Assembly: GCA_936450465.1 (NCBI GenBank)
Contig: OW388301.1
Span: forward strand, 18,953,523-19,017,522
Direction of reading: 5' to 3'
DNA length: 64,000 nucleotides
Source of the DNA: Gibbula magus
Taxonomy: Eukaryota > Mollusca > Gastropoda > Trochida > Trochidae
Shown here: positions 40,347 through 53,185 of the stretch, one piece after another
How the letters are laid out: the number at the start of each line of letters is the position of its first letter
How positions within the stretch are numbered: the stretch's first letter is position 1
Program-made: the position numbers and the translations under genes
Notes under the pieces: model-generated
Database searches by the model: none
The model's input: the letters and a program-made list of their open reading frames with translations, nothing else
What the model was told of the DNA's origin: nothing

Positions 40347-43075
40347 ATATATATTACAGCAATTGCGTTTTGACTGCCGATGACTGAATAGCTGATATCG
40401 CTTGAATGACCTTAACTCTACACATTAACAAAATGGCATCATCCGTCTCGACTGAAATGTTAAAATTCGTATAACGTATGACTTATTACATATTACCGAT
40501 AACTGAAAGAACTGTTTAAACTCTGAAGACCGTGTGCTTCATTCTGTCACGTCGTCTGACCACTATGGACACCTACTATTCGGTAAGAGCTGTTACTATG
40601 ACAGCGGGGTATATTAAATGTGTACACCGCCAGACTGGCGGGGTACATACGAAAAAATATATCGACTGTCAGCCAATACAAAAATAGTATTTTACTGAAA
40701 GGTAAAAGCTATCACCGTGGAAAATAGAGAATAAAGAATGGATTTGAAAAATTCATTGCAGCCTTTTAGGTTTGAATATCTCCCCATTTCGAACCTCGTG
40801 CTAGCAATTATAAAGTATTAGTAACAATATAACATTATCAGAGGAGGCAGAACTTCATTACCCTTCACACATGAATGGGTGTTACCGAGACACAATAGTA
40901 CATGCCAGTCAGTTCTTAAACAGTCGACCTGGTGAGTTATTACTACTGCCTTTCAAGTTTAATAACTTTCTCTATACGCAAATTATACGAGTGATTTGCT
41001 CGTTATTATTCACGAATAATAAACATGAAATTGGCTCTGAATTCAATAGTTGACATAACTTGTCATGAATATCATCTAAGAGTGAACATATATCTATTTA
41101 TATAGAAACTAGCCCATCAGACTTCAATTTAATATGTCTGGCAGTCTTGAGCATGTAACTGATTTGTTCGAATTGAGTCAATATGTATTACTATCAATGA
41201 AGGCGAAATCATTGTTGAAAAGCTTGCAATTTCTAAGGACTTTCTTGATTGAAAACTGTCATTTACTGTCAGTAACAGTCTCTACTTGTAGACATGATGG
41301 CTTATATGAATGTAAGGATTACAGGATCAATTATGAAGAACTTTCAATGAACGTTCCTGGAATTGGCACTCAATATTAGTTTATATTTCTTGGCGTTGTT
41401 TGTGGAATCTCGGCAACATAGCAACAGAGGTCCATCGACCTGAAGACGGGCCAGCGGTTTGTAATACCGTTAGACACAATTTAGGTTATGTGTCCCTGAA
41501 AATATACTTATAAGATGTAATTACTAATTCATTGTTGGAATCAGCACTAAATATTAATTTATATTGGTTGGCATTTTGTGATCACTGAAGTATAGCAATA
41601 GAGATCAATCGACCTAAAGACAAGCCAGCGTTTGCAAGATCTATATGCATAGACATACCCCCTATGTGTGCACCTGTCCCTATACATATACTTATAGGAT
41701 TTTGTAATTTGGTACAATGGGAATAAGTTATACTTTGTCTGGTAAAAATACAGAAGATTGTATAATGTTTTCCGAAATTATGCATCGCGTGTTGGTTTGC
41801 CGTCTGTATAACAAATAGAAATTTGTTAACAAAAGGTTGACCCAGCATTGGTTCATTATCACATTCCAGTACTTGTAGTTTGATCAAACATTCTTCTAAC
41901 TTGTAGCATTATGTTAACAATTTTCAAAATGTGTTCCTTTAGCTCTTTTAGGGACTTTTTTTTTTAAATTATGACTTGATACACAGACGTCATGTTTTGG
42001 TCATGGATACTATCGTTAAAAGATAGATGTTGTCAATTCAATTTAGACGTTATAAGTTAATTTAATTAGGGAACAACTAGTATCGAGTGCATAACTTGAC
42101 CATTGAAGAAGCTCAGAAAATAATATCGTGTTATTGTGTTCATGATGGTTGAAACATGGATTGCAAATATTTTCTTTGATACTAGTCACTTACATGTGGA
42201 CATATGAACCCAATTAGGATAACGGTCATGAGCAATTCTTTGAAATTTTAAAAGGTCGAACATATTGAACAAATAGGTAAAAACGCTTTAAAGGCGTTGG
42301 TCATGATTACCTCAATCCTGGTTTCACACTTCCTGACAACATTGAAGATTTACCGACTTATGGACTGACTTTCATTTCAAGAAGATTACACAAGATAGTC
42401 AAGCCAGCGATCAATATTTCACCCTTTTAGATGTTTTTTGGAAGATGCGGTAGTTTAACATGCTGATACATTGATTTGACTTTACCATCAAACGAGATAA
42501 CTTGTTTATATGATGTAAATTCCCTAGATGCTGTCACGACCTATAAAACCTATCTTCTGCAGAGCGAAAAGCTTCAATGTTGTTTACAGACTCTTTGACC
42601 AATGGGATTATGGCCTAAATACCTATTTTCATATCCAGTATGAAAAGTCCTACAAAGATGAAATGTTCTGTACAAAAATCCTTAGCCAATGCGGATTCTA
42701 ATTTGTAGTTTTAGTGAATCTGTCACAAGGAGCAATGACCTAAAAAAGATGTTAATATTCTCCAGAACGAAAAGCTCTAAACGTATGTACAGAGCCTCTA
42801 CATATGGGTCATAGTGAACCTTCTTTTCTCTTCTTCTCAGGAAGAAAAATACCCCAAATATTTAGTTTCGTTTTCTAATGATTCAAGCTTTAAAAAATTG
42901 AATACAGACACCCTGGATCATATGGATTATAAATTGTAGAATCGGCAACCTTCAGACAACTGTTTAAACAGACGTTTTTACTCGGGTACAGTGAAAAATT
43001 GGTCCAGATCTAAAACATACATTTTTAAATAGTTTATTGTGTTTTATTTATTTGTTGGACCGTCTTGCCAAATAC

Positions 43076-43230
43076 GTATGGTGGCTGACTGATGAGCTGT
43101 CGGAGCAATCAGTCCTGACAGTTGGTGTCACAGACTGAGGGCGTCGGTTCGAATATTGCAAGGGAATTGTCCTGAAATATAAAAGGATCTGTGTTATTCT
43201 AAATAGTGAGATCTAAAATATAATAATGTT
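43076..43230 (+). mobile_element. tRNA-derived SINE-like segment, unit 2 copy
   Basis: A degenerate A box GGTGGCTGACTG, then the B box CGGTTCGAATA about 65 bp downstream. The sequence CTGACAGTTGGTG at 43115-43127 is the uninterrupted form of the site occupied by the 2079-bp element in unit 3. Confidence 0.55.
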
Positions 43231-43235
43231 AGCTA

Positions 43236-43500
43236 AGCCATGTTATCAAACGGGACCGCGCTTAGTATTTTAATTATTAGTCAATGATGTAAATAGGGCT
43301 GAATTGCAAGAAAATTGTCTTTTGTGACGCCTACTTGCAAATAGGTCACCCGCTATTGCAGTCGCGCTGCTAACATTGTGACGTTAACCAAAAACGACTA
43401 TGATGTCACGCGTCGATTGTGACGTTGTGGCAGCACGCGGTGCTATCACTCTTGTGTGTAACCAACTCATTGTTATCTAATGAGTGATCTCACCATGGTT
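43236..43500. mobile_element. Insert shared by units 2 and 3, TGACGT-rich
   Basis: Starts at TGTTATCAAACGGGACCGCG and ends near TTATCTAATGAGTGATCTC. Absent from unit 1. Closely similar to 52924-53185. A related left half is at 47866-48080 (TGTTATTAAACGGAACCGAG). Contains GTGACG and GATGTCAC motifs. No ORF. Confidence 0.6.
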
Positions 43501-44833
43501 TAGTAATAAGTTTCAGTATTTTCTCTTATGTCCATATTGCCTCACGAAACCATATCTTTGACAATTATCTTTAAAACATTTAAGGCTCTGCACACAGAAA
43601 GTTGTTAGAACAGGTGTTTTCTGTGTGATCTAAATAATTGCATCTAAGGATTTCCATCAAATGAATTATTACTAGTAGATTGTACATCCATAATTTTTAC
43701 ACAGCACACATACACCTATAACATACATGAACGTGAACTACATGAACTATTAGTACTGTAAAATCAATCTGTTTTGTGTGACATGTGTGGTTGACACTTG
43801 ATAAATTATAGGATTTCTGTCAAATTTGATCGGTTAACCATTGAATTTCCATTTTTGCTTCTGTTACACAATGTTCAATCTGACAGTTATGGAACATAAT
43901 GCCAGTCTGTTGTGTTATTTAGAATAAAATTGTATTTTCAATTACCACAAGGATATTACTTAAAAAATAGTGTTATATTATGTACATCTGATATCAATAG
44001 AGGTGGAAAACATCGGAAACTAAATTTGCCAAAATATAACATAAACGCAATATGAGATAAACTGAAAAGGATTACAAGGAGCTCAAGACGTGTCTTTAAA
44101 ATATTGTTAACCAGGCCATAAAAGACAATATGTTATCATAATATATATTTTACCCATACATCTACATTTGTTACATCTACAGTTTATGTCATCTTGTACC
44201 CTTTGCATTCAAACCTCTGTGTATCACTGTTACAATTAAGACATTGGACTATTTGTTTTTTCTTTGTTTAAAATTGGTACTATCTAAATGTCAATATAGT
44301 ATAGTTAATTAATTACCTAAAATACACATTTGAGTTCACAGGTTAAATTCTGTACATGTAGTAACATTTAACAATGCTATAAAAGTAAAAATACTGATGA
44401 CTGAAACACTGCCAGGAAACCATCAATATCAAGAGTTCTATTATGTGTTCAGAGATATACAGTATTTTTTGACAATTTAATGCTTTTGAGTATATGAGTA
44501 TATTATGAATTATTAGCGAATTATTAATATCCTCAGCATGCCACGATATTCGTAATTCGTATCAACTTGTGTTGATAAGTTTGACATCACAGGAGCAAGG
44601 GGGATATTGTCTTTGTATATTACAAAATTGGACATTTATTCAGTATTCAGGCTTGTCCCTGGATGCAAGGGATTGAATCACTGTTGAATACGAGATATCA
44701 TACTGAATTTTGAAACTTGTAAACAAATAGTGAGCTGCAAGTAATGGGACGGGTACATGGTTATTTCATGGTGACCTTAACGCAAAAGCATTTTGTTAAA
44801 AACAGTACAGTCTACGCTGGTTTGCATTCCTTA

Positions 44834-45867
44834 GACCATAGCTGCTATTGTTTGAGCCGTGGTCTAACCAACGTGAATTTCAGTTAGACCACGGCCGGAA
44901 CTACTTTTTATAGATTCCGATTTTTACGTGGTTTCAAAATCTCGTCAAATGCTTGACATGTATTAAAAGAAGAACATAACTCAAATAAACATTTTATTAC
45001 ATCAAAAGTGTGTTTACAGTTTAAAGTATTCAGGCGGTTCCTCTCGGGCCCTGGCGTCCTTATTAACTTCGTTCATCATAGATATAGTTGACTATAGACT
45101 AGACAATACTTCCCGAAACCTGTAAACAAAATTAAAGAAAATTGTGAAAGTTATATTGATATATTGTCTGTAGCATACAAGTCATTGTTTGTTCAGTAAC
45201 CTAATAGTATTTCACAATTTCAATCGAAGCGTTTAAACTATTTACACAGTGATGTAAAATTGCGTACTGATTGAAACAAATATATTAAATACTCACTAGA
45301 TAGTTAATGTTACTTTTTAACCAATGCCAATGATCAATTTGCAAGTGAAGGGGGAAACTTAAATACACGTGTCTACATTCCCGCTGAACTATCTAAGCTC
45401 CTTTAGATACAATGTAGATAAAGAAAAACATATTTATTAAAAGTTTAATGAAAAGTTACTTACGTAGTAAGTGTTGTTCGTAAAAATCATAATAATTCTT
45501 ACCTCACAACCACTCAGAACAACGTTTCAACCCCTCCACATACGTTGAATTGAGCTGCAAATATCCACGTCTGAACATTTCAAATGCCTGTTTTCAAATG
45601 ACTGGAACGCCACGTGCGCAGGTCAGAGGTTCACTCGCACGTGCAAATTGTTAGAATGCGATTTTCACGATCTCTGTGGTATTGTTTTGATGTCAATTTC
45701 GTGTGCGGCATGGGCTTCATATTTGTGATTTGTCCAAAACAATATAGTTCGCGGGAAAAATATTAAATTAGTTGATAAGATACATCTTAACAAACGTATT
45801 ATTATTTGGAAATAGTCTAAGTAAGTTAGACCATTCGGGCCTTGTTGTCTAATCGTTGAAATGGTTA
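44834..45867. mobile_element. 1034-bp insertion element in unit 2, TSD TTA (or CTTA)
   Basis: Unit 3 reads GCATTCCTTAAACACATATA without interruption at 54562. Here the same sequence is split, with CTTA on both sides (44830-44833 and 45867-45870). The left end GACCATAGCTGC and right end (other strand) GTAACCATTTC are weakly alike. A perfect inner hairpin CCGTGGTCTAAC/GTTAGACCACGG lies near 44864-44902. There is no long ORF, so it is a non-autonomous element of undetermined family. Confidence 0.75.
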
Positions 45868-46044
45868 CTTAAACACATATATCCTTCATGAACATCACAA
45901 TTATTAGAAGCGAGTCATATACATTTGCAATGAAATTTACAGAGTTGTTCAATGGCATCATCAATTAAATGACCTGACATTTACATAATCTGTTTCATTA
46001 CTTGCATTGTGAAAAGGGTTGCCACACAGTATGAACTAGGGCTG

Positions 46045-46130
46045 CGCCACTCGTGAAATATCTACTTTTCTACCTCACTCAATGAGATAAACATGGTATT
46101 TGTCAAGGAAAGACAGATATCCTCTATTTA
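46045..46130 (+). mobile_element. Solo right half of the 35158 hairpin family
   Basis: GCCACTCGTGAAATAT... TTTCTACCTCACTCAATGAG ... ATAAACATGGTATTTGTCAAG matches the right arm at 35255-35341 but has no left arm. It is followed by a second copy of the GCATGCCACGATATTCGTAA anchor (46154), so this junction also carries a local duplication of 44500-44600. Confidence 0.7.
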
Positions 46131-47773
46131 TTAGCTAATTATTACTATCCTCAGCATGCCACGATATTCGTAATTCGTATCAACTTGTGTTGATAAGTTT
46201 GACATTACAAGAGCAAGGGTAATTGATTACACAAAATGACAATGAATTATCTATTTATTCACTTACATTCCTGACAACAGGATGTAACTCATTTATATTG
46301 GTTGTCAGTAAATACAGAAGGTAAATAAGTGATGCATATACACCAAGTTCCTTTTTTGAAGAAAACAGATTGAACAGAGACTTATATTATTTTAAGACTT
46401 ATTTTACTCCCATTTTATGTCAATCTGCTGGGAGCATTTGATAATAAAAACGAAATTTGAGATTCATTATCAAGTTTAATACCTTTGAATGTCATGTCCT
46501 TTACTTTCTTTAACTTTATTGATATTCAGTAAAGCAAAGGTGTATTGAGAGTGTCATCAAGTGAAAAGGACAATGCACCATATTCTTTTATAAAGAGTGA
46601 TTATACGATCTAGTATATAAGCTTAGGATGCAGGTAGTTATTTGTATACCTATTGTAATGAACTTTAACCTCACAAATATAATAACTAAATAATTACAAC
46701 GATATTTCCATTAACATGTATGGCTTTAATGCATGACACATTATCTACAGCATGTTATTTGACTTCAATTGCTCCAAGCTGTTGTTTATATAAAAACATT
46801 AATGAACAATTGTTGAAACTGTTCCTCGTTTCCACACAAACATAGCCCGGTAATTATCTTTAAAATTTACTGAGGATCAATTCATCATTCCATTCTTTGT
46901 CGATTCCACGTCTGTGTCCAATAAAAAATTAGAAATTGACATGTAACTTCTCATGACCAATAATTAAATTTAAAATTTAAACAAATAAGGAACAACAGAT
47001 ATTTACTCGGAAACTATAATCCCAGCATAAAACATGTTCTCAAAAAAGAATTGAGATGAATACCCATACCTTGATTTAATTTAATCATCATGAATTAATT
47101 GTTAAATGATGTTTATTTGATTAAAACGTTATGTTAATGTTAACCAGAAAATAACTGAGCTACTGGGTTTTAAATATCTTAATTGTGATGGATGAACATT
47201 TGCAACTATCTTATTGCTTTAATTGCACATTAGCACTTTGCTTGATACCAGAGAAACATGCTTTCCTGAAATTGTGGTTGATATGCAAAATAATTCATTA
47301 GCTTATTTACTCCTTTGTGATAATCACTAAACCTGCACTATATTTAAGATTCTAATAACTGTGCAGGGTATTTTTATAGGAGCTCTCCGCTTTCAACTTT
47401 CTGCTAAACGATCTATCCTCTATTCCTTTGGTTTTTTCAACAAAGCACCTCTCATAGAAGTTGTACAATGACTTTAATTAAGGTTTATTATCTAATATGA
47501 ATGCTCACATACTACTTATGACAGGCATAATATTAAAATCACATTCTTTGCAACTACTTAAACTATACTTTGCACTTACATCAATTTTAAACGCAGACAT
47601 ATACTGATAATCATGCAGATTTTGATTCAGATGCAGCAAGGGAAAATATATACTTGTAGTTTTTCCAAATCAATCGCCAATGTATATGCTGAAATGACAT
47701 CATGCTGAAAATTGACCTGATCATGTTTATATGTCAACTGTTAATGAGAGAATACTAAACGACGTCCCGTTTT

Positions 47774-47868
47774 ATAACATGTTCATGAAATGAGTCAGTG
47801 GTTTGTATTAAACGAGCGAAAGCGAGTTAAATACCAATACCATCTCACGAGTTTCATAAATATGTTAT
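47774..47868. mobile_element. Hairpin with ACGAGCGAAAGCGAG apex
   Basis: The left arm ATAACATGTTCATGAAATGA ... TATTAAACGAG pairs with CGAGTTAAATACCAATACC ... CATAAATATGTTAT. A relative with apex ACGAGCATAAGCGAG is at 58019-58090. It is followed directly by the half-element at 47866-48080, which holds TGACGTCA at 48006-48013. Confidence 0.75.
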
Positions 47869-50841
47869 TAAACGGAACCGAGGTTAGTATTTTATTTATT
47901 ATTCACACATTCAAATTTCACTTAATTCCACGAACTCATTGATAAATTGTACACTGTCCATTGCGACTGCATAGCTAATATTGTGACGTAATATGTACGG
48001 CATTATGACGTCACGTGTAATAACATTGTAGATTTATTAAACTGCGATATCTTCAACGGGTAATAAAATCTATCATTGTGTAATCTAAAGAATAAAGAAT
48101 CGAGTTGCAAAATGCATTGCTTATTTATTTTTTTGTAATATTAATTAAACCTGTACTACATTTAAGATTCTAATAATTGTGCAGTGTATTGTGAAAAGAG
48201 CTCTCCGCTTTCTGCTAAACGATCTACTCTCTATCCCTTTGCTCTCCTAAACCAATTAACTCTGAAAAGAGTGGTGCCTTGACAACTTTAATCTAGGTTT
48301 AGTAACTATAATGGATGCTCACATAACACAGCTTACAGGGGTATTATTAACATCATATTCTTTTATAACTTCAAAATAACTGTTAACTAACCTTTACTAT
48401 GCACTTAAATCCATCCTAAACACATGCATATACACAATGATAATTATGCTGATTTTCATGCATATGATGCATTGAAAAACATTATATTATGCTTGTTATT
48501 TATCGAAATCAATGAGAACATGCTGAAAATGTACCCGTTTATGTTTATATGTCAACTGTTAATGGTATATAAGCTATTGTATCACCATTGAATATAGAAC
48601 TAAAAAAATGGAATTGAAAGTTGAATAGCAGCTGATAAAAACAGCTTTCATGTATGAATATTTCCCAATTTCGAACCACGGTCTACCAACGTTAAAGCAT
48701 TAGTACCACTATATATTATCAGAGCAAAACTAAGTTTATAAACCTTCCCCCTGAAAGCATGTTACCGAGACACCATAGTACATGACAGGCAGCTCTTAAA
48801 ATTCTTTCTGATGAGTTATTAGAGAGACTGAAAAAAGTCCAGTCAATCAATGTTTATTATTTCATTCGTTTTCACATTGATCAACATATAAACACACATG
48901 TCCCTTGTCCATTGTAAGTCAATTATACATTTTAATAGACGTAGATGAAGTATATACATATAAGAAGAAGAGAAGATGGCTTTCAAATAAGAGTGAACAT
49001 ATAAATATTCATATGGAAAATAACCCACAAGACTTCGATTTACGACGTGTCCTGCAGTCTGGACCATGTAACTGGCGTGTTTGAATCAAGTCCATATGTA
49101 TTACTATCAGTTAGGACGAAATCGTTATCGAAAACTTGCCATTACTGAAGACTTATCTTGATTGAAAACTGACACTTATTGTTAGTAACAGTCTCTACTT
49201 GTAGACACTATGGATTATATGTAATGTTAGGATTACAGGATCAATTCTGAAGTACTTTCAATGCATGCTTTTTTAAAATGGCTGAAAGAGTAAGTGTATA
49301 CTTTGTCTGGTGAAAATACAGAAGATTGTACAATGTTTTCCAAAATTATGTTTTCCGTGTGTATAACAAATATAATTTGTTTAACAGAAGGATGACTTAG
49401 CATTGGTTAAAATCACATTCCCGTACATGCAATTCCATCAAACACTCTTGACATGGTTTGACATGATTACATTAAGATAGATCATGAATAAACATGCAGA
49501 TATCATAATAGCGTTAATTTACATTTTTCCAAATCTGTTTCTATAGCTGTTTTGGGGAAGGCAAAATTGTTTAAAAAATGATGACTCAGGAGTTCAGCAC
49601 ATTTACTTGAGACACGTGTATTGGTCATGGATACTCTTGTTTTATAATATAGGTTGTGAATTCAATTTAGAATTTATAAGTAAATTTAATTATGGAGATC
49701 AACTAGTGTCGAGTGAAAAACATGGCCATTGAAGAAGCTGAGAAAATAATATCGTTGTATTGTCTTTATGGCAGTTAAATGTTAAAAAAATCATTGATTG
49801 GAAATATTTTCTTTGATACCAGTCGCTTACATGTGGACAAACGAACCCAATTAGGATAACGGCCTTGAGCAATTCTTTGAAGTTTTACGAAGTCGAACAT
49901 ATTGGACAAATAGGGAAAACGCTTTAAAGACGTTGGTCATGATTACCTCAATCGTGGTTTCCCACTTCCTGACAACATTGAAGATTTACTGACCTCGTGT
50001 TAACTGACTTTCATTTCAAGAAGATTACACAAGATGGTCTAGCCAGCGATCAAAATTTCACCCTTTGAGATGTGTTTAGGAAAATGTGGTAGTTTAACAT
50101 GCTAAAACATTGATTTGACTTTACCATCAAACGAGATAACTTGTTTATTTGATGTAAATTCCCTTGATGCTGTCACGACCTATTAAACCTATTTTCATAT
50201 ATTCTGCTCCAATGTCGTTACAGACTCCTTGACTCCTTGGGATTATGGCCTAAATACCTATTTTCATATCCAGTATGAAAAGTCCTACAAAGCTGAAATG
50301 TTTTCTACAAACATCATTAGCAAATTGGGATACTAATTTGTAGTTTTAGTGAATCTGTGACCCCACATAAGGGTCACAAGGAGCAACGACCTAAAAAAGT
50401 TTTTAATATTCTCCAGAACGAAAAGCTCTAGAAAGCTGAAAACGTATGTACAGAGCCTCTACATATGAGTCACAGTGAACCTTCTTTTTTCTTCATCTCC
50501 GGAAGAAAAATACCCCATATATTTAATTTCGTTTTCTTTTCAATAATTCAAGCTTTAAAAAAACTGAATACAGACACCCTGGATCATATGGATTATAACT
50601 TGTAGAATCGTCAACCTTCAGACAACTGTTATACAGTTTGGACGTTTTTACTCGGGTACAGTGAAACATTGGTCAAGATTTAAAAATTGATGGATGAGCT
50701 GTTGGAGCAATCAATGCTGACACCCAAGTGGCAATTCAGTACCGGGCCGGCACTGGCCCAGTGCTGTACACAACACTACATTACAGAATCGGGCCAGCAC
50801 TGGGCCAGTACTGAACAAGCACCAAATGTGTATTGGAAATA

Positions 50842-51153
50842 TTACTGCAGAAAAATGTTCTTCATATGTATCATGGTTTGAGTGCAATGATACAATGACT
50901 CAGTCACTGTCAGTGCAGTACCATGGTTCGCTCGTTCCAGCAGATGCTGACAGGTTTCATCACAATGTACCATCCCTTTGGCTTTGCGAGCTTTCTCCCT
51001 AGTAACAGAATATTCTGTGTATTTTCCAGAATGCTTAAAACCATCAATGAAAATAAAAAAGTCGTTGGAAGTTAAAGGTTTATATACAAGACAATATATA
51101 CATGTACATTTAAATATTTGTTTGAGCAGAAATTGTGATTCCCATCCAGTCTG
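50842..51153 (-). CDS. Hypothetical open frame inside the TIR element, 103 codons, no start Met
   Basis: Open from just after a TGA (51154-51156) to TAA (50842-50844). The middle part, IDGFKHSGKYTEYSVTREKA then KGMVHCDETCQHLLERANHG, has a protein-like mix of charged residues. I recognise no family. It lies downstream of the DUF4806-like stop codon on the same strand. It may be a separate exon, an alternative 3' end, or a chance frame. The overlapping plus frame at 50978-51325 is less convincing because of its composition. Confidence 0.3.
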   Translation of the reverse strand, partial: QTGWESQFLLKQIFKCTCIYCLVYKPLTSNDFFIFIDGFKHSGKYTEYSVTREKARKAKGMVHCDETCQHLLERANHGTALTVTESLYHCTQTMIHMKNIFLQ

Positions 51154-51202
51154 TCAGTGCCACATTACACTGAATTGTTATTTGGCGCTGTGGATGATGC
51201 AG

Positions 51203-51871
51203 TCATCTTTTTGGCCTCTCTTTCTTTCCTCCTGCCACGGCATTCCTAAATCAAAGCTTGATGTAGCCTTCTATTTCGTTGTTGAATGCCTTTACAGTAG
51301 ATGGACCTTTCCTTACAGCCTCTGAAAATTGTACACAAAGCTCATAAGACAACGTTTAATTTAATACCATGATAAAATTATACAACAATGTCTATGTTAC
51401 TAAAATGATGTTCTTTTTAATAATGATGATGTTTATGTTGTTTGCTTGACTTTAGTTCAAACCGTTTCTGAAATATGTACTTTATTTGCAGAAGCAAACA
51501 GTTGAAAATGTTCCCTCCCTAAGCCATAATTACGAATGCTTTTTCACTTTCGTTGCATCATCTTTTTGGGCAATTTGTTGTAAAAGGAGGTTTATCTGAT
51601 CAATTACAAATGAACACTTTCAATATACATGGCAATTATTTTATGAGATTGAAACCTCATTTAGCCAAAATTCAGACATATTTTTTTAGAAGTATAATGC
51701 AATCTAGGCCCTGTATCATCTGGTAAATACTTTTAAGGTAAAATTTGATTTATTTGCTTTACATACCAACTATTGCATCTTTCAGTTTCATAGCCTTGAA
51801 ACACCAGTGCCTATCCAGTTGGTTTTCTTAGCTATCGTTTCCAATGTGTGGTTCACGGTATGCTTCAACAT
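51203..51871 (-). pseudogene. DUF4806-like protein, last two exons (decayed)
   Basis: Exon a (about 51871 to 51767) encodes MLKHTVNHTLETIAKKTNWI and, after an apparent frameshift, WCFKAMKLKDAIV. It ends at donor G|GTATGT. Exon b begins after acceptor TTTTCAG at 51321. The phase-1 join gives DAIVEAVRKGPSTVKAFNN, then EIEGYIKL-stop-FRNAVAGGK and a natural stop at 51203-51205. The order (an A-K-x-NW motif, then LKDAI-EAVRK, then EI-x-xI and a basic tail) fits the C-terminal DUF4806 domain seen in invertebrate and transposon-linked proteins. One in-frame TGA and one frameshift make this copy broken. The family call is by eye only. Confidence 0.5.
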
Positions 51872-52923
51872 AGCTCCTCAATAATCCCCAATTGCGTCAC
51901 CTACACATGAGGGAAACAATTAAAGTTAATCAATATACAAGTTTTACCTTATACAAAGAAAAAACTTTATACGACATGAATATTTTATGTCCAAGGTGTA
52001 CACAGGTTTGATAATATTATATATTCTCCTTGGAGATCGCCTTATAGGCATAACTGTCTATATAAATATATATATATATATATGAATCCAAAACACACGA
52101 CTGTTCACAAAGTTGTTAAAATTTGATATTACAACTAATATTTACAATAATCGATTGTTCATCAGTCAAAAAACGGAAATTTATTTAGTGTTAAATTATA
52201 TGAATGAAATCGATTATCCAAACAATAAAAAAATTAACCAATTCATTATTCGTGTTTTTGAAAGATGTGACGCTGCTTGAAGTATGCAAATTGAATTAAG
52301 AAAGCCAAATAACAGTCAGAATTAATGTAGTTCAGATTAGACCTGTTTGTGACCGGCTTTGTGAGCGAGGCAGTTGAGAAAATGGCATTTGAATATCAAA
52401 TTACAGAAACATATTTTCAAAAGTTAACAGGCCAATTTCATGCTTATTTGGAAGCTCTAATAAGAACAAATGGAAGAATGCTTACCTTGTAAGTTTGATA
52501 AACTGTTCTTGGTAGAATAATGTAGTATTAAGTTAATGTAGACACAGGAATAAGCAGCGTGTGGAGAGCGGGAGGTCGTACTGTGAGGCAGCGGTCCAGG
52601 CGAGGTGACTGTGGTCAGTTATATTTAGATACAAGGGATATTAGATTACAACCCCTGCAAGCCAGCTCCGTGGGGTTCCCACAGATACCGGCTGCTCCAC
52701 ACTGGGACAGTGCTGGCACTGTACCGTTTAACCACTCCCGGCACTTAGCTTATGTGCCGGCATGAAACCGGCAATGGCCCGGTACCGGATTGTTGCCTGG
52801 GCAGTTGGTGTCACAGACTGAGGGCGTCGGTTCGAATCTTGCAAGGGAATTGTCCTGAAATATAAAAGGATCTGTGTTATTCTAAATAATGAGATCTAAA
52901 ATATAATAATGTTAGCTAAGCCA

Positions 52924-53185
52924 TGTTATCAAACGGGACCGCGTTTAGTATTTTAATTATTACTCAATGATGTAAATAGGGCTGAATTGCAAGAAAATTG
53001 TCTTTTGTGACGCCTACTTGCAAATAGGTCACCCGCTATTTCAGTCGCTTGGCTAACATTGTGACGTCAACCAAAAACGACTATGATGTCACGCATCGAT
53101 TGTGACGTTGTGGCAGCACGCCGTGGTATCACTCATGTGTGTAACCAACTCATTGTTATCTAATGAGTGATCTCACCATGGTTGA
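52924..53185. mobile_element. Insert shared by units 2 and 3, unit 3 copy
   Basis: Almost the same as 43236-43500, starting TGTTATCAAACGGGACCGCG. It has a full TGACGTCA at 53062-53069 where the unit 2 copy has TGACGTTA. Confidence 0.6.

Larger units (their letters stand above)
38611..46216 (+). repeat. Large tandem repeat, unit 2 (about 7.6 kb)
   Basis: Same anchor order as unit 1: GAGCTACTGGGTTTTAAATA (39509), CCCCATTTCGAACC (40782), GAGACACAATAGTACATGCC (40887), TAACAGTCTCTACTTGTAGA (41271), GAACCCAATTAGGATAACGG (42206), the SINE (43076), AACATCGGAAACTAAAT (44008), then block Y (44390-44830 and 45868-46216). The spacing between the GAACCCAATTAGG anchors of units 1 and 2 is 8523 bp. It carries the 1034-bp insertion and a duplicated 127-bp segment. 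Confidence 0.8.
50723..52801 (-). mobile_element. 2079-bp TIR element carrying DUF4806-like exons
   Basis: The terminal inverted repeats align over 26 bp, left CCCAAGTGGC...GTACCGGGCC and right (other strand) CCCAGGCAAC...GTACCGGGCC, followed by GCC/GGC-rich subterminal sequence. CA flanks both ends (50721-50722 and 52802-52803) and occurs once in the uninterrupted unit 2 site, so the duplication is 2 bp or absent. The minus strand contains two spliced exons of a DUF4806-like protein (51203-51321 and about 51767-51871) and an open frame at 50842-51153. The transposon superfamily is not recognised. Confidence 0.75.
50688..52930 (+). mobile_element. tRNA-derived SINE-like segment, unit 3 copy, split by insertion
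   Basis: The 5' piece (50688-50722, GATGAGCTGTTGGAGCAATC) and 3' piece (52802-52930, CAGTTGGTGTCACAGACTGA and B box CGGTTCGAATC) are continuous in unit 2. They are separated here by the 2079-bp element at 50723-52801. Confidence 0.65.

Noticed and set aside
29372..49067. Minus frames at 29372-29560 and 48843-49067 sharing MLINVK..IINID
   Set aside because: They share only a short segment of repeat-unit DNA and diverge or stop around it.
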